From Streptomyces sp. MMG1533 (GTDB lineage Bacteria > Actinomycetota > Actinomycetes > Streptomycetales > Streptomycetaceae): DNA of 64,000 bases. Location of the stretch: the NCBI RefSeq assembly GCF_001279775.1, contig NZ_LGDG01000214.1:1-64000 (forward strand). The letters run 5' to 3'. The notes below the pieces were generated by a model. It was not told where the DNA came from, searched no databases, and worked only from the letters and a program-made list of their open reading frames with translations. Positions 16,474 through 25,030 of the stretch are shown here, piece after piece; the first letter of the stretch is position 1; every line of letters starts with the position of its first letter. The position numbers and the translations under genes are program-made.

Positions 16474-17375
16474 CGCACGTCTCCCCTCTTGCGGAAGTGG
16501 TTGACCGTCACGGTCAGCAGCAGGGTCACGCAGAGCAGCACCACGGAGGCCGCGGAGGCGCCGCCGATGTCGTTGCGGGTGAAGCCGAGGCTGTAGGCGC
16601 GGGTCATCCAGACCTCGGTGGACCCGGCCGGACCGCCGCCGGTGAGGACGTACACCTCGGTGAACACACGCAGTCCGCGGATCGCGGCGAGCGTGAGGAC
16701 GATGCCGAGCGCGGGGCGGATCGCGGGCAGCGTCACGTAGCGCAGCCGCTGCCACAGCGAGACGCCGTCCATCGCGGCGGCCTCGTAAAGGGTGCGGTCC
16801 ACACCGGCCAGACCGGCGAGGATGATCACCATGTTGTACGGGGCGAGCATCCAGACGGCCATGACCATCGTCGCCCACAGCGCGGTGTTCGGGTTGTCGA
16901 GGAACTGCGTGGGCCCGAGCCCGAGGAAGCCGAGGCCGTGGTTGATCAGGCCGTCGGAGGTCGGGTAGTACAGCAGCCGCCACATCTCGCCGACCACCGC
17001 GGTCGCCGTGACGACCGGCAGGAAGACGGCCGTACGCATGATCTTCAGGGAGCGGGCCTGGCCCTCAAGGAGCAGGGCGAGCAGGAAGCCGACGAAGATG
17101 GCGCCCAGCGACTGGCCGAGGCCGAGGAGGAGGGTGTGGCCGATCGCGTCCTGGAAGCGATGGTCGGTCAGGACCCGGGTGTAGTTGTCGAGGCCGACCC
17201 ACTTGTCGCCGAGGAAGGGCCGCACGTCGAAGAAGCTGAGCCAGACGCCCTTGCCCATGGGCAGGAACTTGAAGACGAGGGCGAGCAGCAGGCCGGGGGC
17301 GAGGAACACCCAGGGAAGCGCTGCCTTCTTGGTGAGAACTCTGCGCCGCTGGGGCGTGGTGACGGTCGCGGTCAT
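16470..17375 (-). CDS. Carbohydrate ABC permease, MalF type
   Basis: 301 residues with six membrane helices. An N-terminal basic stretch is followed by ALPWVFLAPGLLLALVFKFL, and the EAA loop is YEAAAMDGVSLWQRLRYVTL. It overlaps the substrate-binding protein gene by 4 bp upstream and the second permease by 4 bp downstream. With the catabolic genes behind it, the likely cargo is glucarate or a related sugar acid or oligomer, inferred from context. Confidence 0.92.
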   Translation of the reverse strand: MTATVTTPQRRRVLTKKAALPWVFLAPGLLLALVFKFLPMGKGVWLSFFDVRPFLGDKWVGLDNYTRVLTDHRFQDAIGHTLLLGLGQSLGAIFVGFLLALLLEGQARSLKIMRTAVFLPVVTATAVVGEMWRLLYYPTSDGLINHGLGFLGLGPTQFLDNPNTALWATMVMAVWMLAPYNMVIILAGLAGVDRTLYEAAAMDGVSLWQRLRYVTLPAIRPALGIVLTLAAIRGLRVFTEVYVLTGGGPAGSTEVWMTRAYSLGFTRNDIGGASAASVVLLCVTLLLTVTVNHFRKRGDVR

Positions 17376-18706
17376 TTCAACAGGTCCTGGTCCTTGAGGT
17401 CACCGGCGAGGGTGTCGTTGAGTTCCTTCAGGCTCGAACTGACGTCGCTGCCGCAGTACGTGAAGATCGCGTTGAGGCTGTCCGCGGTGTCCTGCTTGAT
17501 CGGGGCGAAGTCCGGCGCGTTCGGGAACTGCTCCGAGGTGTCCTCGTACGCCTTCTGTACGACGCTCCAGCGGGAGTCGTTCCGTACCTTCGCCGCGTCC
17601 AGGGCGGAGTTGACGGGGATGCGGACGACCGGCTGGTGGCCGTCGACGCTGGTCATGGCGATCCGCTGGCCCTCGGGGGAGATCAGGAACGCGGCCAGCG
17701 CCTGCTCCTGCTTCGTCTTGCCGGTCTTGGCGCCGAAGTACACGTTCTCGCCGTCGGCCAGCACGTCGGACCCGGCGGGCCCGGCCGGAGCGGCCACGAC
17801 CTCGTACTTGTCCTTGCCGGGCGTCGCGTCGAAGGTGGTGATGTTGTACGGGCCGGTGAGGTACATGCCCGCGTTGCCGTCCTGGAAGTTCGTGGCGTTG
17901 CCGGTGATGGCGGTGAGCGCACCCGGCTGGACCACGTTCTCGGAGCCGCAGAAGAGGTTGTCCTTCAGCCAGGTGACGGTCCGTACGGCGGCCGCCGAGT
18001 CCATGGCGGGGCGGTAACGGCCGTTGCCGCCCGGCTCGATGATCTTCGCGCCGCCCTGCCACAGGTAGCTGGCGCCCCACCAGGCGGCGTAGCCGTTCTG
18101 GGCGCTGCCGGGGACGACCATGCCGTAGGTGTCGGCCTTGCCGTCGCCGTCCGGGTCCCCGGTGGCGAAGGCCTGGGCGACCTGGAGCATCTCCTGCCAG
18201 GTCGTGGGCGCATCCAGGCCGAGCTTCTGCAGCCAGTCCTTGCGGATCATCAGGGTCATGGCCTGGCGGGAGTACGGGATGCCGTAGTGCTTGCCGTCGA
18301 TGCCCACGGTGGAGGACCAGGACTTGCCGGTGATCTGGTCGTGGCCCGCGATCGAGTCCGGGGCGATGGGCTTGAGCAGGCCCTGGCTCTGGTAACTGCC
18401 CATCAGAGCCGTGTCGTTGATCATGACGTCGGGCAGGTCCTTGGTGGACGCCCGGCTCTGGAGCTGCTGGTCGAAGTTGACCACCGGCTGATAGTCGATC
18501 TTGATTCCGGTCTTCTTGGTGAAGGCGGCGAAGACGCGGTCGTAGGTCGCGGCGGAGTCCGGATTGCTCCGCGTCCACACCTCCAGCGTGTTCGGGTCGT
18601 CGGAACCGGCGCTGTCGGAACCGGAGCCACAGGCGGCCGTTCCGAACACCAATCCCGCGACGGTCAGCGCGGCGGCCAGGCGGCGACTTCGTCGACGATC
18701 GCCCAT
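17372..18706 (-). CDS. Extracellular solute-binding lipoprotein of sugar ABC importer
   Basis: 444 residues, family 1 solute-binding protein. The signal peptide ends in lipobox GTAAC with lipid-modified Cys26. Mature features include the SBP-type YDRVFAAFTKKTGIKIDYQP segment near residue 60 and GIPYSRQAMTLMIRKD. I took ATG 18706 (GGAGAG about 9 nt upstream) over the longer ORF start at 18742. It is the first gene of the glucarate operon and delivers substrate to the two permeases. Two palindromes upstream are candidate control sites. Confidence 0.9.
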   Translation of the reverse strand: MGDRRRSRRLAAALTVAGLVFGTAACGSGSDSAGSDDPNTLEVWTRSNPDSAATYDRVFAAFTKKTGIKIDYQPVVNFDQQLQSRASTKDLPDVMINDTALMGSYQSQGLLKPIAPDSIAGHDQITGKSWSSTVGIDGKHYGIPYSRQAMTLMIRKDWLQKLGLDAPTTWQEMLQVAQAFATGDPDGDGKADTYGMVVPGSAQNGYAAWWGASYLWQGGAKIIEPGGNGRYRPAMDSAAAVRTVTWLKDNLFCGSENVVQPGALTAITGNATNFQDGNAGMYLTGPYNITTFDATPGKDKYEVVAAPAGPAGSDVLADGENVYFGAKTGKTKQEQALAAFLISPEGQRIAMTSVDGHQPVVRIPVNSALDAAKVRNDSRWSVVQKAYEDTSEQFPNAPDFAPIKQDTADSLNAIFTYCGSDVSSSLKELNDTLAGDLKDQDLLK

Positions 18707-18726
18707 GGGCACTCTCCGTTCATATC

Positions 18727-18743
18727 CGTGAACTCTCTTCACG
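18727..18743. promoter_or_regulatory. Inverted repeat CGTGAA-CTCTC-TTCACG
   Basis: A perfect 6-bp inverted repeat with 5-bp spacer, 21 bp upstream of the binding-protein start. It is well placed to block transcription of the glucarate operon. No regulator gene is adjacent, so the protein that would bind is unknown. Confidence 0.5.
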
Positions 18744-18798
18744 AATCTAAATGATCGCCCAAGCTACGAATCGTTTCACCCGTATGTCAATACATGGC

Positions 18799-18810
18799 TG
18801 AAACATTTCA
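18799..18810. promoter_or_regulatory. Inverted repeat TGAAA-CA-TTTCA
   Basis: A second palindrome in the divergent region between the glucarate operon and the kinase at 18906. The TTTCACC half also appears at 18773-18779. LacI- or GntR-type repressors use sites of this form. Function is inferred. Confidence 0.4.
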
Positions 18811-18905
18811 CCAGCGTCACACACGGCCGGGTGGCGGTCCTCGGAGCCGCTCTCCGAGGACCGACGCGTTGTCACGGACGGACCGGCGGCCCTACGGTTT
18901 CGGGC

Positions 18906-19829
18906 GTGCTGCCTTTGGTGGAAACGGACGAGGAATGGGACACGGTCGTCCCGGACGAGACGGTCATGCGGGCCGGTGCCCAGGACCTCTGCGTACGACT
19001 CGGGTTGGCCGGCGCACCACTGACCCGCTTCCCCGAGGGGTCACAACCGGTCTACGCGGTGGGCGACGACCTCGTCCTCAAGCTCTTCCCCTCGGCCGCC
19101 GCCCGCGACGGCGTCGCCGAGGGCCGGGTGCTGTCCCACCTCCAGGGGCTGCTGCCCGTGCCCACACCCCGGGCGCACGGCTTCGGCCCGTACGAGAACG
19201 GCCGGCAGTACGTCCTGATGTCCCGCCTGCACGGCGAGAACCTGGCCCACGCCAGGGGGCGGCTGCCCCGGGCCGACCACGAGCGGCTCGTCGCCGACGT
19301 CGGCGAGACCCTCGCCGTGCTCCACACCCTCGACCCCGATCCCCTCGCGGATGTCCTCGGGCCCGGGGACTGGGGCGCGTTCCTGGACCGTCGCCGGGCG
19401 GCCGTCGTCGAGCAGCAGCGCCAAAAGGGGCTGCCGGCCGCCTGGCTGGAGCAGATCCCCGACTTCCTCGCCTCGGTCGACCTCCCACGCGCCCCACGGC
19501 CCGCCCTGCTGCACACCGAGGTCATGGCCCAGCACTTCCTCGTCGATCCCGGTGCCCGCCGGCTGACCGGCCTCTTCGACTTCGAGCCGGCCATGATCGG
19601 CGACAGGGCCTACGACTTCGTCGGCGTCGGCCTCTTCGTGACCCGCGGGGACCCCCGACTGCCGGCCCGCCTCACCGCGTCGTACGGCCGCGCCTTCGAA
19701 CCCACCGAACTGCTCGCGTACACACTGCTGCACGTGTACAGCAACCTGCCCTGGTACCTGCGCGAACTGCACGCGCCCGCCGAGGCAACGCTGACCTCGC
19801 TCGCCGAGGCATGGTTCGGTACGGCGTGA
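18906..19829 (+). CDS. Aminoglycoside-phosphotransferase-fold kinase
   Basis: 307 residues from GTG 18906; in-frame codons upstream to 18831 look less coding. The APH kinase fold shows an ATP-binding strand with Lys (DDLVLKLFP), the hinge YVLMSRLHGENL, and a catalytic-type loop LLHTEVMAQHFLV. The usual HxD is replaced by HTE. The metal-binding segment is GLFDFEPAMIGDRAYDF. The substrate is unknown: small-molecule hydroxyls or aminoglycosides in the family. It overlaps the next kinase by 4 bp, suggesting the two act on one pathway. Confidence 0.8.
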   Translation: MLPLVETDEEWDTVVPDETVMRAGAQDLCVRLGLAGAPLTRFPEGSQPVYAVGDDLVLKLFPSAAARDGVAEGRVLSHLQGLLPVPTPRAHGFGPYENGRQYVLMSRLHGENLAHARGRLPRADHERLVADVGETLAVLHTLDPDPLADVLGPGDWGAFLDRRRAAVVEQQRQKGLPAAWLEQIPDFLASVDLPRAPRPALLHTEVMAQHFLVDPGARRLTGLFDFEPAMIGDRAYDFVGVGLFVTRGDPRLPARLTASYGRAFEPTELLAYTLLHVYSNLPWYLRELHAPAEATLTSLAEAWFGTA

Positions 19830-20686
19830 CGCGCGAGGGGCTCGGTGACGTGGCGACGCGCCTCACCGGGCGCCCCGTCACCGAGGTGCGCCCGCTGTCC
19901 GCAACGCTCGCCGAAGTCACCCTCGCCGACGGGCGGGTGGTCATGCTGAAGGCGGGGGAGGAGCCCGGAGCGGTCGAGGCAGAGGCGGCCGGGCTGCGCT
20001 GGCTGGCCGACGCGGACGCGGTCCGGGTCCCGGTCGTGCACGGCCACGACGGACGTCGACTGGTGATCGACCGGGTCCCGCAGGGCCGCCCTGCCGGCGG
20101 CGCGGCGGTCCGGTTCGGCCGCGACCTCGCCGCCCTGCACGCCGCCGGGGCACCCGCGTTCGGCGCCCCGCCGCCCGGCGGCCCGAGGGACGCGTACATC
20201 GGGCACGCCCCGATGCGGAACGCCGACGGCACCGACTGGCCGTCCTGGTACGCCGAGCACCGGGTGCTGCCCTATCTGCGCCGCGCGGTCGACGACGGCA
20301 CCGTACGCCCCGCCGAGGCCCGCGTGATCGAAGAGGTCTGCGCGCGCCTGCCCGAGCTGGCGGGCCCGGCCGAACCGCCCGCCCGACTCCACGGCGACCT
20401 GTGGAACGGCAACGTCCTGTGGGGCACCGACGGCGAGGTGTGGCTGATCGACCCGGCCGCGCACGGCGGCCACCGCGAGACCGACCTGGCGATGCTGCAC
20501 CTCTTCGGCTGCCCCCACCTGGACCGGGTGCTGGACGGCTACCAGCAGGCCGCGCCGCTCGCCGACGGCTGGGCGGACCGCATCGGGCTGCACCAGCTCT
20601 TCCCGCTGCTGGTGCACGCGGTGCTGTTCGGCCGCGGCTACGCCGAACAGGCCCTCGCACAAGCACGAACGGCCCTGGCGCGCTGA
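19826..20686 (+). CDS. Fructosamine-kinase-family protein
   Basis: 286 residues from GTG 19826, which overlaps the previous stop (GTGA); ATG 19811 is an alternative. Conserved features are RLHGDLWNGNVLW (catalytic Asp and Asn), WLIDPAAHGGHRETDLAML (metal-binding Asp), and the N-terminal Lys in VVMLKAG. Fructosamine-3-kinase relatives phosphorylate Amadori-type glycated amines for deglycation. Pairing with another APH-fold kinase is unusual. A strong terminator begins inside the last codons. Confidence 0.87.
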   Translation: MTREGLGDVATRLTGRPVTEVRPLSATLAEVTLADGRVVMLKAGEEPGAVEAEAAGLRWLADADAVRVPVVHGHDGRRLVIDRVPQGRPAGGAAVRFGRDLAALHAAGAPAFGAPPPGGPRDAYIGHAPMRNADGTDWPSWYAEHRVLPYLRRAVDDGTVRPAEARVIEEVCARLPELAGPAEPPARLHGDLWNGNVLWGTDGEVWLIDPAAHGGHRETDLAMLHLFGCPHLDRVLDGYQQAAPLADGWADRIGLHQLFPLLVHAVLFGRGYAEQALAQARTALAR

Positions 20687-20704
20687 TCCGCGCGCCAGGG
20701 CCGT
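20669..20704. terminator. 15-bp perfect hairpin at end of kinase operon
   Basis: Stem 20669-20683 pairs exactly with 20690-20704 around the loop TGATCC, whose TGA is the stop codon of the fructosamine-kinase gene. It is a strong, GC-rich, probably bidirectional terminator between convergent genes. Confidence 0.85.
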
Positions 20705-20820
20705 CGTACGAACAACGCCTTTCGGCGTGACGTGGAGGGCGAGGAAAGCGAAGGGACTAATTTCAAGGGAGTTTGAGAAGGAAGCCCCTTCATGGCCTCG
20801 CCGTGATCAGACGTTAGCAG

Positions 20821-22992
20821 TCACTCGGGGATCAAGTCGCGCAGATTTTCGAGGGTGATGATCCGGGAGTCCGGGTGCAGCCCCTCGGGGCGCTCCAGAC
20901 CGATGTAGGTGACCGGCCCGTCCGGGGTGGAGCCGCCGTCCCACAACGCCATGCCCGTCGCGCTGTCGGCCATCAGCTCCGTCAGGTACCGCACCGTCAG
21001 CTGCTCGCGCTCGACGATGCCGCGCAGCAGCGTGGCGACCGAGACGCGGTTGCCCTCGACCCGGTTCGACGTCGGCGTGCCCTTCAGGTACAGGTGCAGC
21101 CACTTGGCACGCCACCGGCCGTCCTCGCCCCGCAGGAACGCCAGCGGCAGCGCCACCCGGCCGGGACCGCGCAGCTCCGACTTCATCCGCACCGTGCGCG
21201 CCTCGAACGGGCGGCCCTGCTGCTCGCCGTCACGCAGCATGAACCCGAAGAACGACTCCTCGACCTCCTCGAAGCCCTCCCCCGAGAAGAGGTTGACCTG
21301 CGGGACGATGAAGGTGCCCCGCACGGCGCCAAGACGCAGGTTGATGAACTCCGAGGCCCCCTCGGGCGCTTCGACGATGTCGCCGGAGTGCTCACCGTCC
21401 ACGGCGGAGAGGTTCGTGTACGACAGCCAGGAGACGGTTTCGTAGTCGGCGCCCAGCATCAGCGCCGACAGGTCGTAGTCCGTGTTGCGTTCGGTCTGCT
21501 TCCAGTACACGAAGAAGCGCAGCAGCTCGCCGTCGACCGGGGAGACCGAGCCGCGCGGCAGCACGCCGAGACCCGCCGCCGTCGCCTTCCCGCTGAGCGG
21601 GAGCGCCACGTCGAGGACCGCGGGGTCGACCAACAGGTGCCCCGGAGCGGGGAGCCGGCGCCTCGTCTCCGCGTCGAGCGCGGCGATCAGACGGTCCCGC
21701 TGCGGGGCCGGCAGCGGCGGGCGGTCCTCGGGGGCGACCCAGGCACGGCCCATGCGGTTGATGAAGACACGTCGATGGCCGGACTCGTCGGCGCGGTTGT
21801 GCAGGTGTTCGCGCACCGACAGCACGACGCGCCCGGCGACCGAGGGAGCGGCCTCCTCGGCGGCGGCCACGACAGCCTCGCGCTCCTGCTCGCCGACGGC
21901 CGTGCGCAGCAGACGGTCCAGCGCCCGGAACAGCTTTCCAGGAGCGGACTTCAGCAACTCGGCCGCCGCCATCACGTCGCCCGCGCCGAGCAGCTCCTCG
22001 ATGCGGCCGTCGAACGACCGCGCCTTCAACTCGCCCCGCGCGACGGCGAACACCTCGGCGGCATGCGGCCACCGCGGGTACTCGTGCGGGTGCAGCCGCT
22101 CGCCGAGCCGCTTGAACTCCTCGCGGTGCGCGTGCACGTCGGCGAGCTTGGCCGGAGCCTCGGCGACGACGCTGTCCAGACCGGCGAGCAGCGCGCGACG
22201 CGCCGGACGGGACAGCGCCCGGAACCGCGTCGGCTCCTGAAGGGTCACATCACCGCCCGACAGAGCGCACGCCAGGCGCAGCACGTCGGTGACGGTGTCC
22301 AGCAGCAGGTCCGCGCCCACCTTCAGACGGGCCTCGTTGACGACGGCACGGTTCTCCCGGACCGGAATCTCCTCCGGCCGGGGCCCGTTCGCGCAGTGCT
22401 CCGCGAGCGCCTTCAGGTCGCCGAGCCCCTCCTCGCCCAGCGGCGTCGCGCTGCCGGCCAGGGCCAGGTACAGGCCGGCGACCTCGTCGTCCAGTGCGCC
22501 GCCGAGGTGCAGCACCGTCATCCGGTCGCCCGCCGCGGCGATCAGCTCGTCGTGGGCGGCGAGCATCTCGGCGTACGTGTGCTGGTAGCGGCCGTACGAC
22601 GGGAGGGTGAGCAGGTTCACCACACCCCGGCGCAGCTGCTCGAGGACGCCGACCCGTGCCCGGCTGTCGTCGAGGGCCTCGGCGATGCAGTGCATCCAGA
22701 AGTCGAACGTGTCCGGCACGTTGGCAGGGAAGTCGACGAAGTAGACGTTGTGCCCGACGTGGTCGCCGACCATCTCGCGGACCGTGCGCAGCGTGCGCAC
22801 GGCGGTGTCGACGACCGTGCCCTCGGACAGACCCGACAGGCGCTCCAGCAACTGTGCCGACAGCTTGAAGCCGACGGACATCAGCGCGGCGTCGAACTGC
22901 CGCGCCGCGACGTCGCCCTCACCGGCGGGACCGGTGGGGGAGGGGAGGCGGTGGGTGTGCCGGACGACCAGCGGTTCCAGACTCTCGACCAT
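20821..22992 (-). CDS. TerD-domain protein of the MXAN_6230/SCO0854 type
   Basis: 723 residues from ATG 22992; an in-frame start at 23028 is possible. The large N-terminal part (~1-490) is helical and unassigned. The C-terminal ~200 residues resemble the TerD/TerZ calcium-binding stress fold: LRFFVYWKQTERNTDYDLSA, SGDIVEAPEGASEFINL, VNLFSGEGFEEVEESFFGFM. I recognise the overall form as the streptomycete MXAN_6230/SCO0854 family. Its role in the tellurite/phage/stress-linked Ter systems is not established. No other ter gene lies near, and it stands alone between convergent and unrelated genes. Confidence 0.7.
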   Translation of the reverse strand: MVESLEPLVVRHTHRLPSPTGPAGEGDVAARQFDAALMSVGFKLSAQLLERLSGLSEGTVVDTAVRTLRTVREMVGDHVGHNVYFVDFPANVPDTFDFWMHCIAEALDDSRARVGVLEQLRRGVVNLLTLPSYGRYQHTYAEMLAAHDELIAAAGDRMTVLHLGGALDDEVAGLYLALAGSATPLGEEGLGDLKALAEHCANGPRPEEIPVRENRAVVNEARLKVGADLLLDTVTDVLRLACALSGGDVTLQEPTRFRALSRPARRALLAGLDSVVAEAPAKLADVHAHREEFKRLGERLHPHEYPRWPHAAEVFAVARGELKARSFDGRIEELLGAGDVMAAAELLKSAPGKLFRALDRLLRTAVGEQEREAVVAAAEEAAPSVAGRVVLSVREHLHNRADESGHRRVFINRMGRAWVAPEDRPPLPAPQRDRLIAALDAETRRRLPAPGHLLVDPAVLDVALPLSGKATAAGLGVLPRGSVSPVDGELLRFFVYWKQTERNTDYDLSALMLGADYETVSWLSYTNLSAVDGEHSGDIVEAPEGASEFINLRLGAVRGTFIVPQVNLFSGEGFEEVEESFFGFMLRDGEQQGRPFEARTVRMKSELRGPGRVALPLAFLRGEDGRWRAKWLHLYLKGTPTSNRVEGNRVSVATLLRGIVEREQLTVRYLTELMADSATGMALWDGGSTPDGPVTYIGLERPEGLHPDSRIITLENLRDLIPE

Positions 22993-23052
22993 CCCGCGAT
23001 GATCGCAGAGCGGCGCCCGCCACCGCACCGGAGTTTTCGACCGGTGTTCGAG

Positions 23053-23442
23053 TCAGGAGGGCTGGTCCCGCTCGGCGTTCTTCTCCTTGATGCGCACCGC
23101 TTCCTTGCGCACCTCGGCCTGGGTGGCGCGCTCCTTCTCCAGCCACTCGGGCCGGTCCTGCTTGAGCGCCTCGATCTGCTCGGTGGTGAGCGGCTCCGTG
23201 ACACCGCCGCGCGCCAGACCGGCGATGGAGACGCCGAGCTTCGCCGCGACGACCGGGCGAGGGTGCGGGCCGTTGCTGCGCAGCTCCTGCAGCCAGGCGG
23301 GCGGGTTCGCCTGGAGCTCGTTCAGCTCGGCGCGGGTGACGACTCCGTCCTGGAACTCCTGAGGGGTGGCCGGGAGGTACACACCCAGCTTCTTCGCCGC
23401 GGTCGCGGGCTTCATCGTCTGGGTGGTCTGGTGCGACTTCAT
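23053..23442 (-). CDS. DUF5997 family protein
   Basis: 129 residues from ATG 23442. Small, basic, helical and soluble. The conserved start KPATAAKKLGVYLPATPQEF is followed by an ELNELQANPPAWL-type segment and a Lys/Glu-rich tail. The first two thirds have spacing reminiscent of a small helical DNA-binding module, but I see no clear HTH. It is divergent from a LysR effector-domain protein 58 bp away. That pairing is shared by many streptomycetes in my recollection, and no function is known to me. Confidence 0.8.
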   Translation of the reverse strand: MKSHQTTQTMKPATAAKKLGVYLPATPQEFQDGVVTRAELNELQANPPAWLQELRSNGPHPRPVVAAKLGVSIAGLARGGVTEPLTTEQIEALKQDRPEWLEKERATQAEVRKEAVRIKEKNAERDQPS

Positions 23443-23500
23443 GGTGTCAAGACTATCGACCGCCGACGAGAGGTCCGACCACGGCCGGTAGCCTGGCCTG

Positions 23501-24316
23501 GTGACAGGCTCCGCGGCATCCCCTTCGTTCCGGCTCGCATACGTCCCTGGCGTGACCCCCGGCAAGTGGGTGCGGATCTGGCAGGAACGCCTGCCGGACA
23601 TCCCCCTGGAGCTCGTCGCCGTGCCGGCCGCCGAGGCATCCGGGGTGCTGCGCGCCGGCGACGCCGACGCGGCGCTCGTACGGCTCCCCGTCGACCGCAT
23701 GGTCTTCAGCGCGATCCCCCTCTACACCGAGACGACGGTCGTCGTGGCTCCCAAGGACCACCTCGTCACAGCGGCCGACGAGTTGTCCGCCGAGGATCTC
23801 GCCGACGAGATCGTGCTGCACCCCCTCGACGACGTCCTCGACTGGGACCGGCCCCCCGGACAACCCGCCTTCGAACGCCCCGCCACCACCGAGGACGCGG
23901 TCGAACTCGTCGCCGCGGGCATCGGCCTCCTCGTCGTCCCCCAGTCCCTGGCCCGCCTGCACCACCGCAAGGACCTGACCTACCGCCCGCTCGTGGACGC
24001 CCCCCAGTCCGGCGTCGCCCTGGCCTGGCCCGAGGACGCGACGACCGACCTGGTCGAGGACTTCATCGGAATCGTCCGCGGCCGAACGGCCAACAGCACC
24101 CGCGGCCGCACCAAGCCGGAACCCGAGGCCGGGGCCCAGCGCAAGCGGCCCGAACAGAAGGGCGGCGCCCGGAAGCCGGCGGCCGGCAGGTCGGCCGGGC
24201 AGGGCTCCCGGGGCGGAGCCGGGAGCCCGTCCGGCTCGCGGGGCGGTGCCGGGCGTTCGGGCACTGCGGGCGGCTCCAAGGGAGCGCGACGCGGCAAACC
24301 CCGCCGCCGGTCCTAG
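23501..24316 (+). CDS. LysR substrate-binding-domain protein lacking HTH
   Basis: 271 residues. Residues ~8-195 form a type 2 periplasmic-binding fold as in LysR effector domains (FRLAYVPGVTPGKWVRIWQE; LVAAGIGLLVVPQSLARL). There is no N-terminal winged helix. Instead residues 195-271 are a disordered Arg/Lys/Gly/Ser tail ending GARRGKPRRRS, which could bind nucleic acid non-specifically. It is divergent from DUF5997. A partnership in which DUF5997 supplies DNA specificity is speculative. Confidence 0.8.
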   Translation: MTGSAASPSFRLAYVPGVTPGKWVRIWQERLPDIPLELVAVPAAEASGVLRAGDADAALVRLPVDRMVFSAIPLYTETTVVVAPKDHLVTAADELSAEDLADEIVLHPLDDVLDWDRPPGQPAFERPATTEDAVELVAAGIGLLVVPQSLARLHHRKDLTYRPLVDAPQSGVALAWPEDATTDLVEDFIGIVRGRTANSTRGRTKPEPEAGAQRKRPEQKGGARKPAAGRSAGQGSRGGAGSPSGSRGGAGRSGTAGGSKGARRGKPRRRS

Positions 24317-24555
24317 GCCCTGTCGTCACCATCCCCCCTGCCGCGGGGCCACCCCCTCCGTGCGTCGAATCGCGGCGCCCCACAGGCGGGTCGCCGCGTC
24401 GCCGGCTGTCCCTGCCCAGGACCGGGGAGCGACAGGGCGAAGCGGGCCCGGCCACGCTCTCCGCTTCTCGCCGAGCGGCTGTATCGTCGCTGGTGCGACC
24501 AGCCGGACCGGCCTTCACGGGCCGGAACCAGGCGACAGCGAGACGGGAGCCGAGT

Positions 24556-25017
24556 GTGCGGGCGCGTGATCTGGCGGTGGAGTACGAGACGGTCGGCCTC
24601 GACAGCGACGCACTGGACGCCGCACGGCTGATGGCCGAGCACCGGCTGCCCGCCCTGCTGGTCGTCGACGAGCTGGGTGCGCCCCGGGCGATCCTGCCCG
24701 CCTCCCAGATGATCAAGGTGCTGGTGCCGGGATACGTCGTGGAGGACCCGACGCTCGCCGCGGTGGTCGACGAAGGCCACGCCGACCGGCTGTGCGAGGC
24801 GCTTGCGGGCCGGAAGGTGCGCGACTGTCTCTCGACGACCACACCCTCACCCGCGATCGCCGCGCCCGACGACACGGCGCTGGAGGTCGCGGCCCGGATG
24901 GCCCAGGTGCGCAGCCCGCTGGTCGCGGTCGTGGACGAGGACAAGGCAGGCGTCCGGCTGCTCGGCGTGATCACGGCATCCCATCTGCTGGAACGTCTGC
25001 TCGCCGCCGCCTCGTGA
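24556..25017 (+). CDS. CBS-domain pair protein
   Basis: 153 residues from GTG 24556 (GGGAG 6 nt upstream). Two tandem CBS motifs, ~5-65 and ~88-150, make one Bateman module; examples are ALDAARLMAEHRLPALLVVD and ALEVAARMAQVRSPLVAVVD. Such modules sense adenosyl nucleotides or ions. It sits 13 bp upstream of an ion/anion permease on the same strand, so it probably gates or regulates that transporter. The 239 bases before it contain no other gene that I can see. Confidence 0.88.
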   Translation: MRARDLAVEYETVGLDSDALDAARLMAEHRLPALLVVDELGAPRAILPASQMIKVLVPGYVVEDPTLAAVVDEGHADRLCEALAGRKVRDCLSTTTPSPAIAAPDDTALEVAARMAQVRSPLVAVVDEDKAGVRLLGVITASHLLERLLAAAS

Positions 25018-25030
25018 CCGCGGGCCGACC

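Noticed and set aside
20875..25017. Plus-strand ORF of 1380 codons
   Set aside because: Only its last 153 codons (from GTG 24556) look like protein, the CBS gene. The rest is antisense of the TerD-domain and DUF5997 genes or runs in a second frame of the LysR-type gene.
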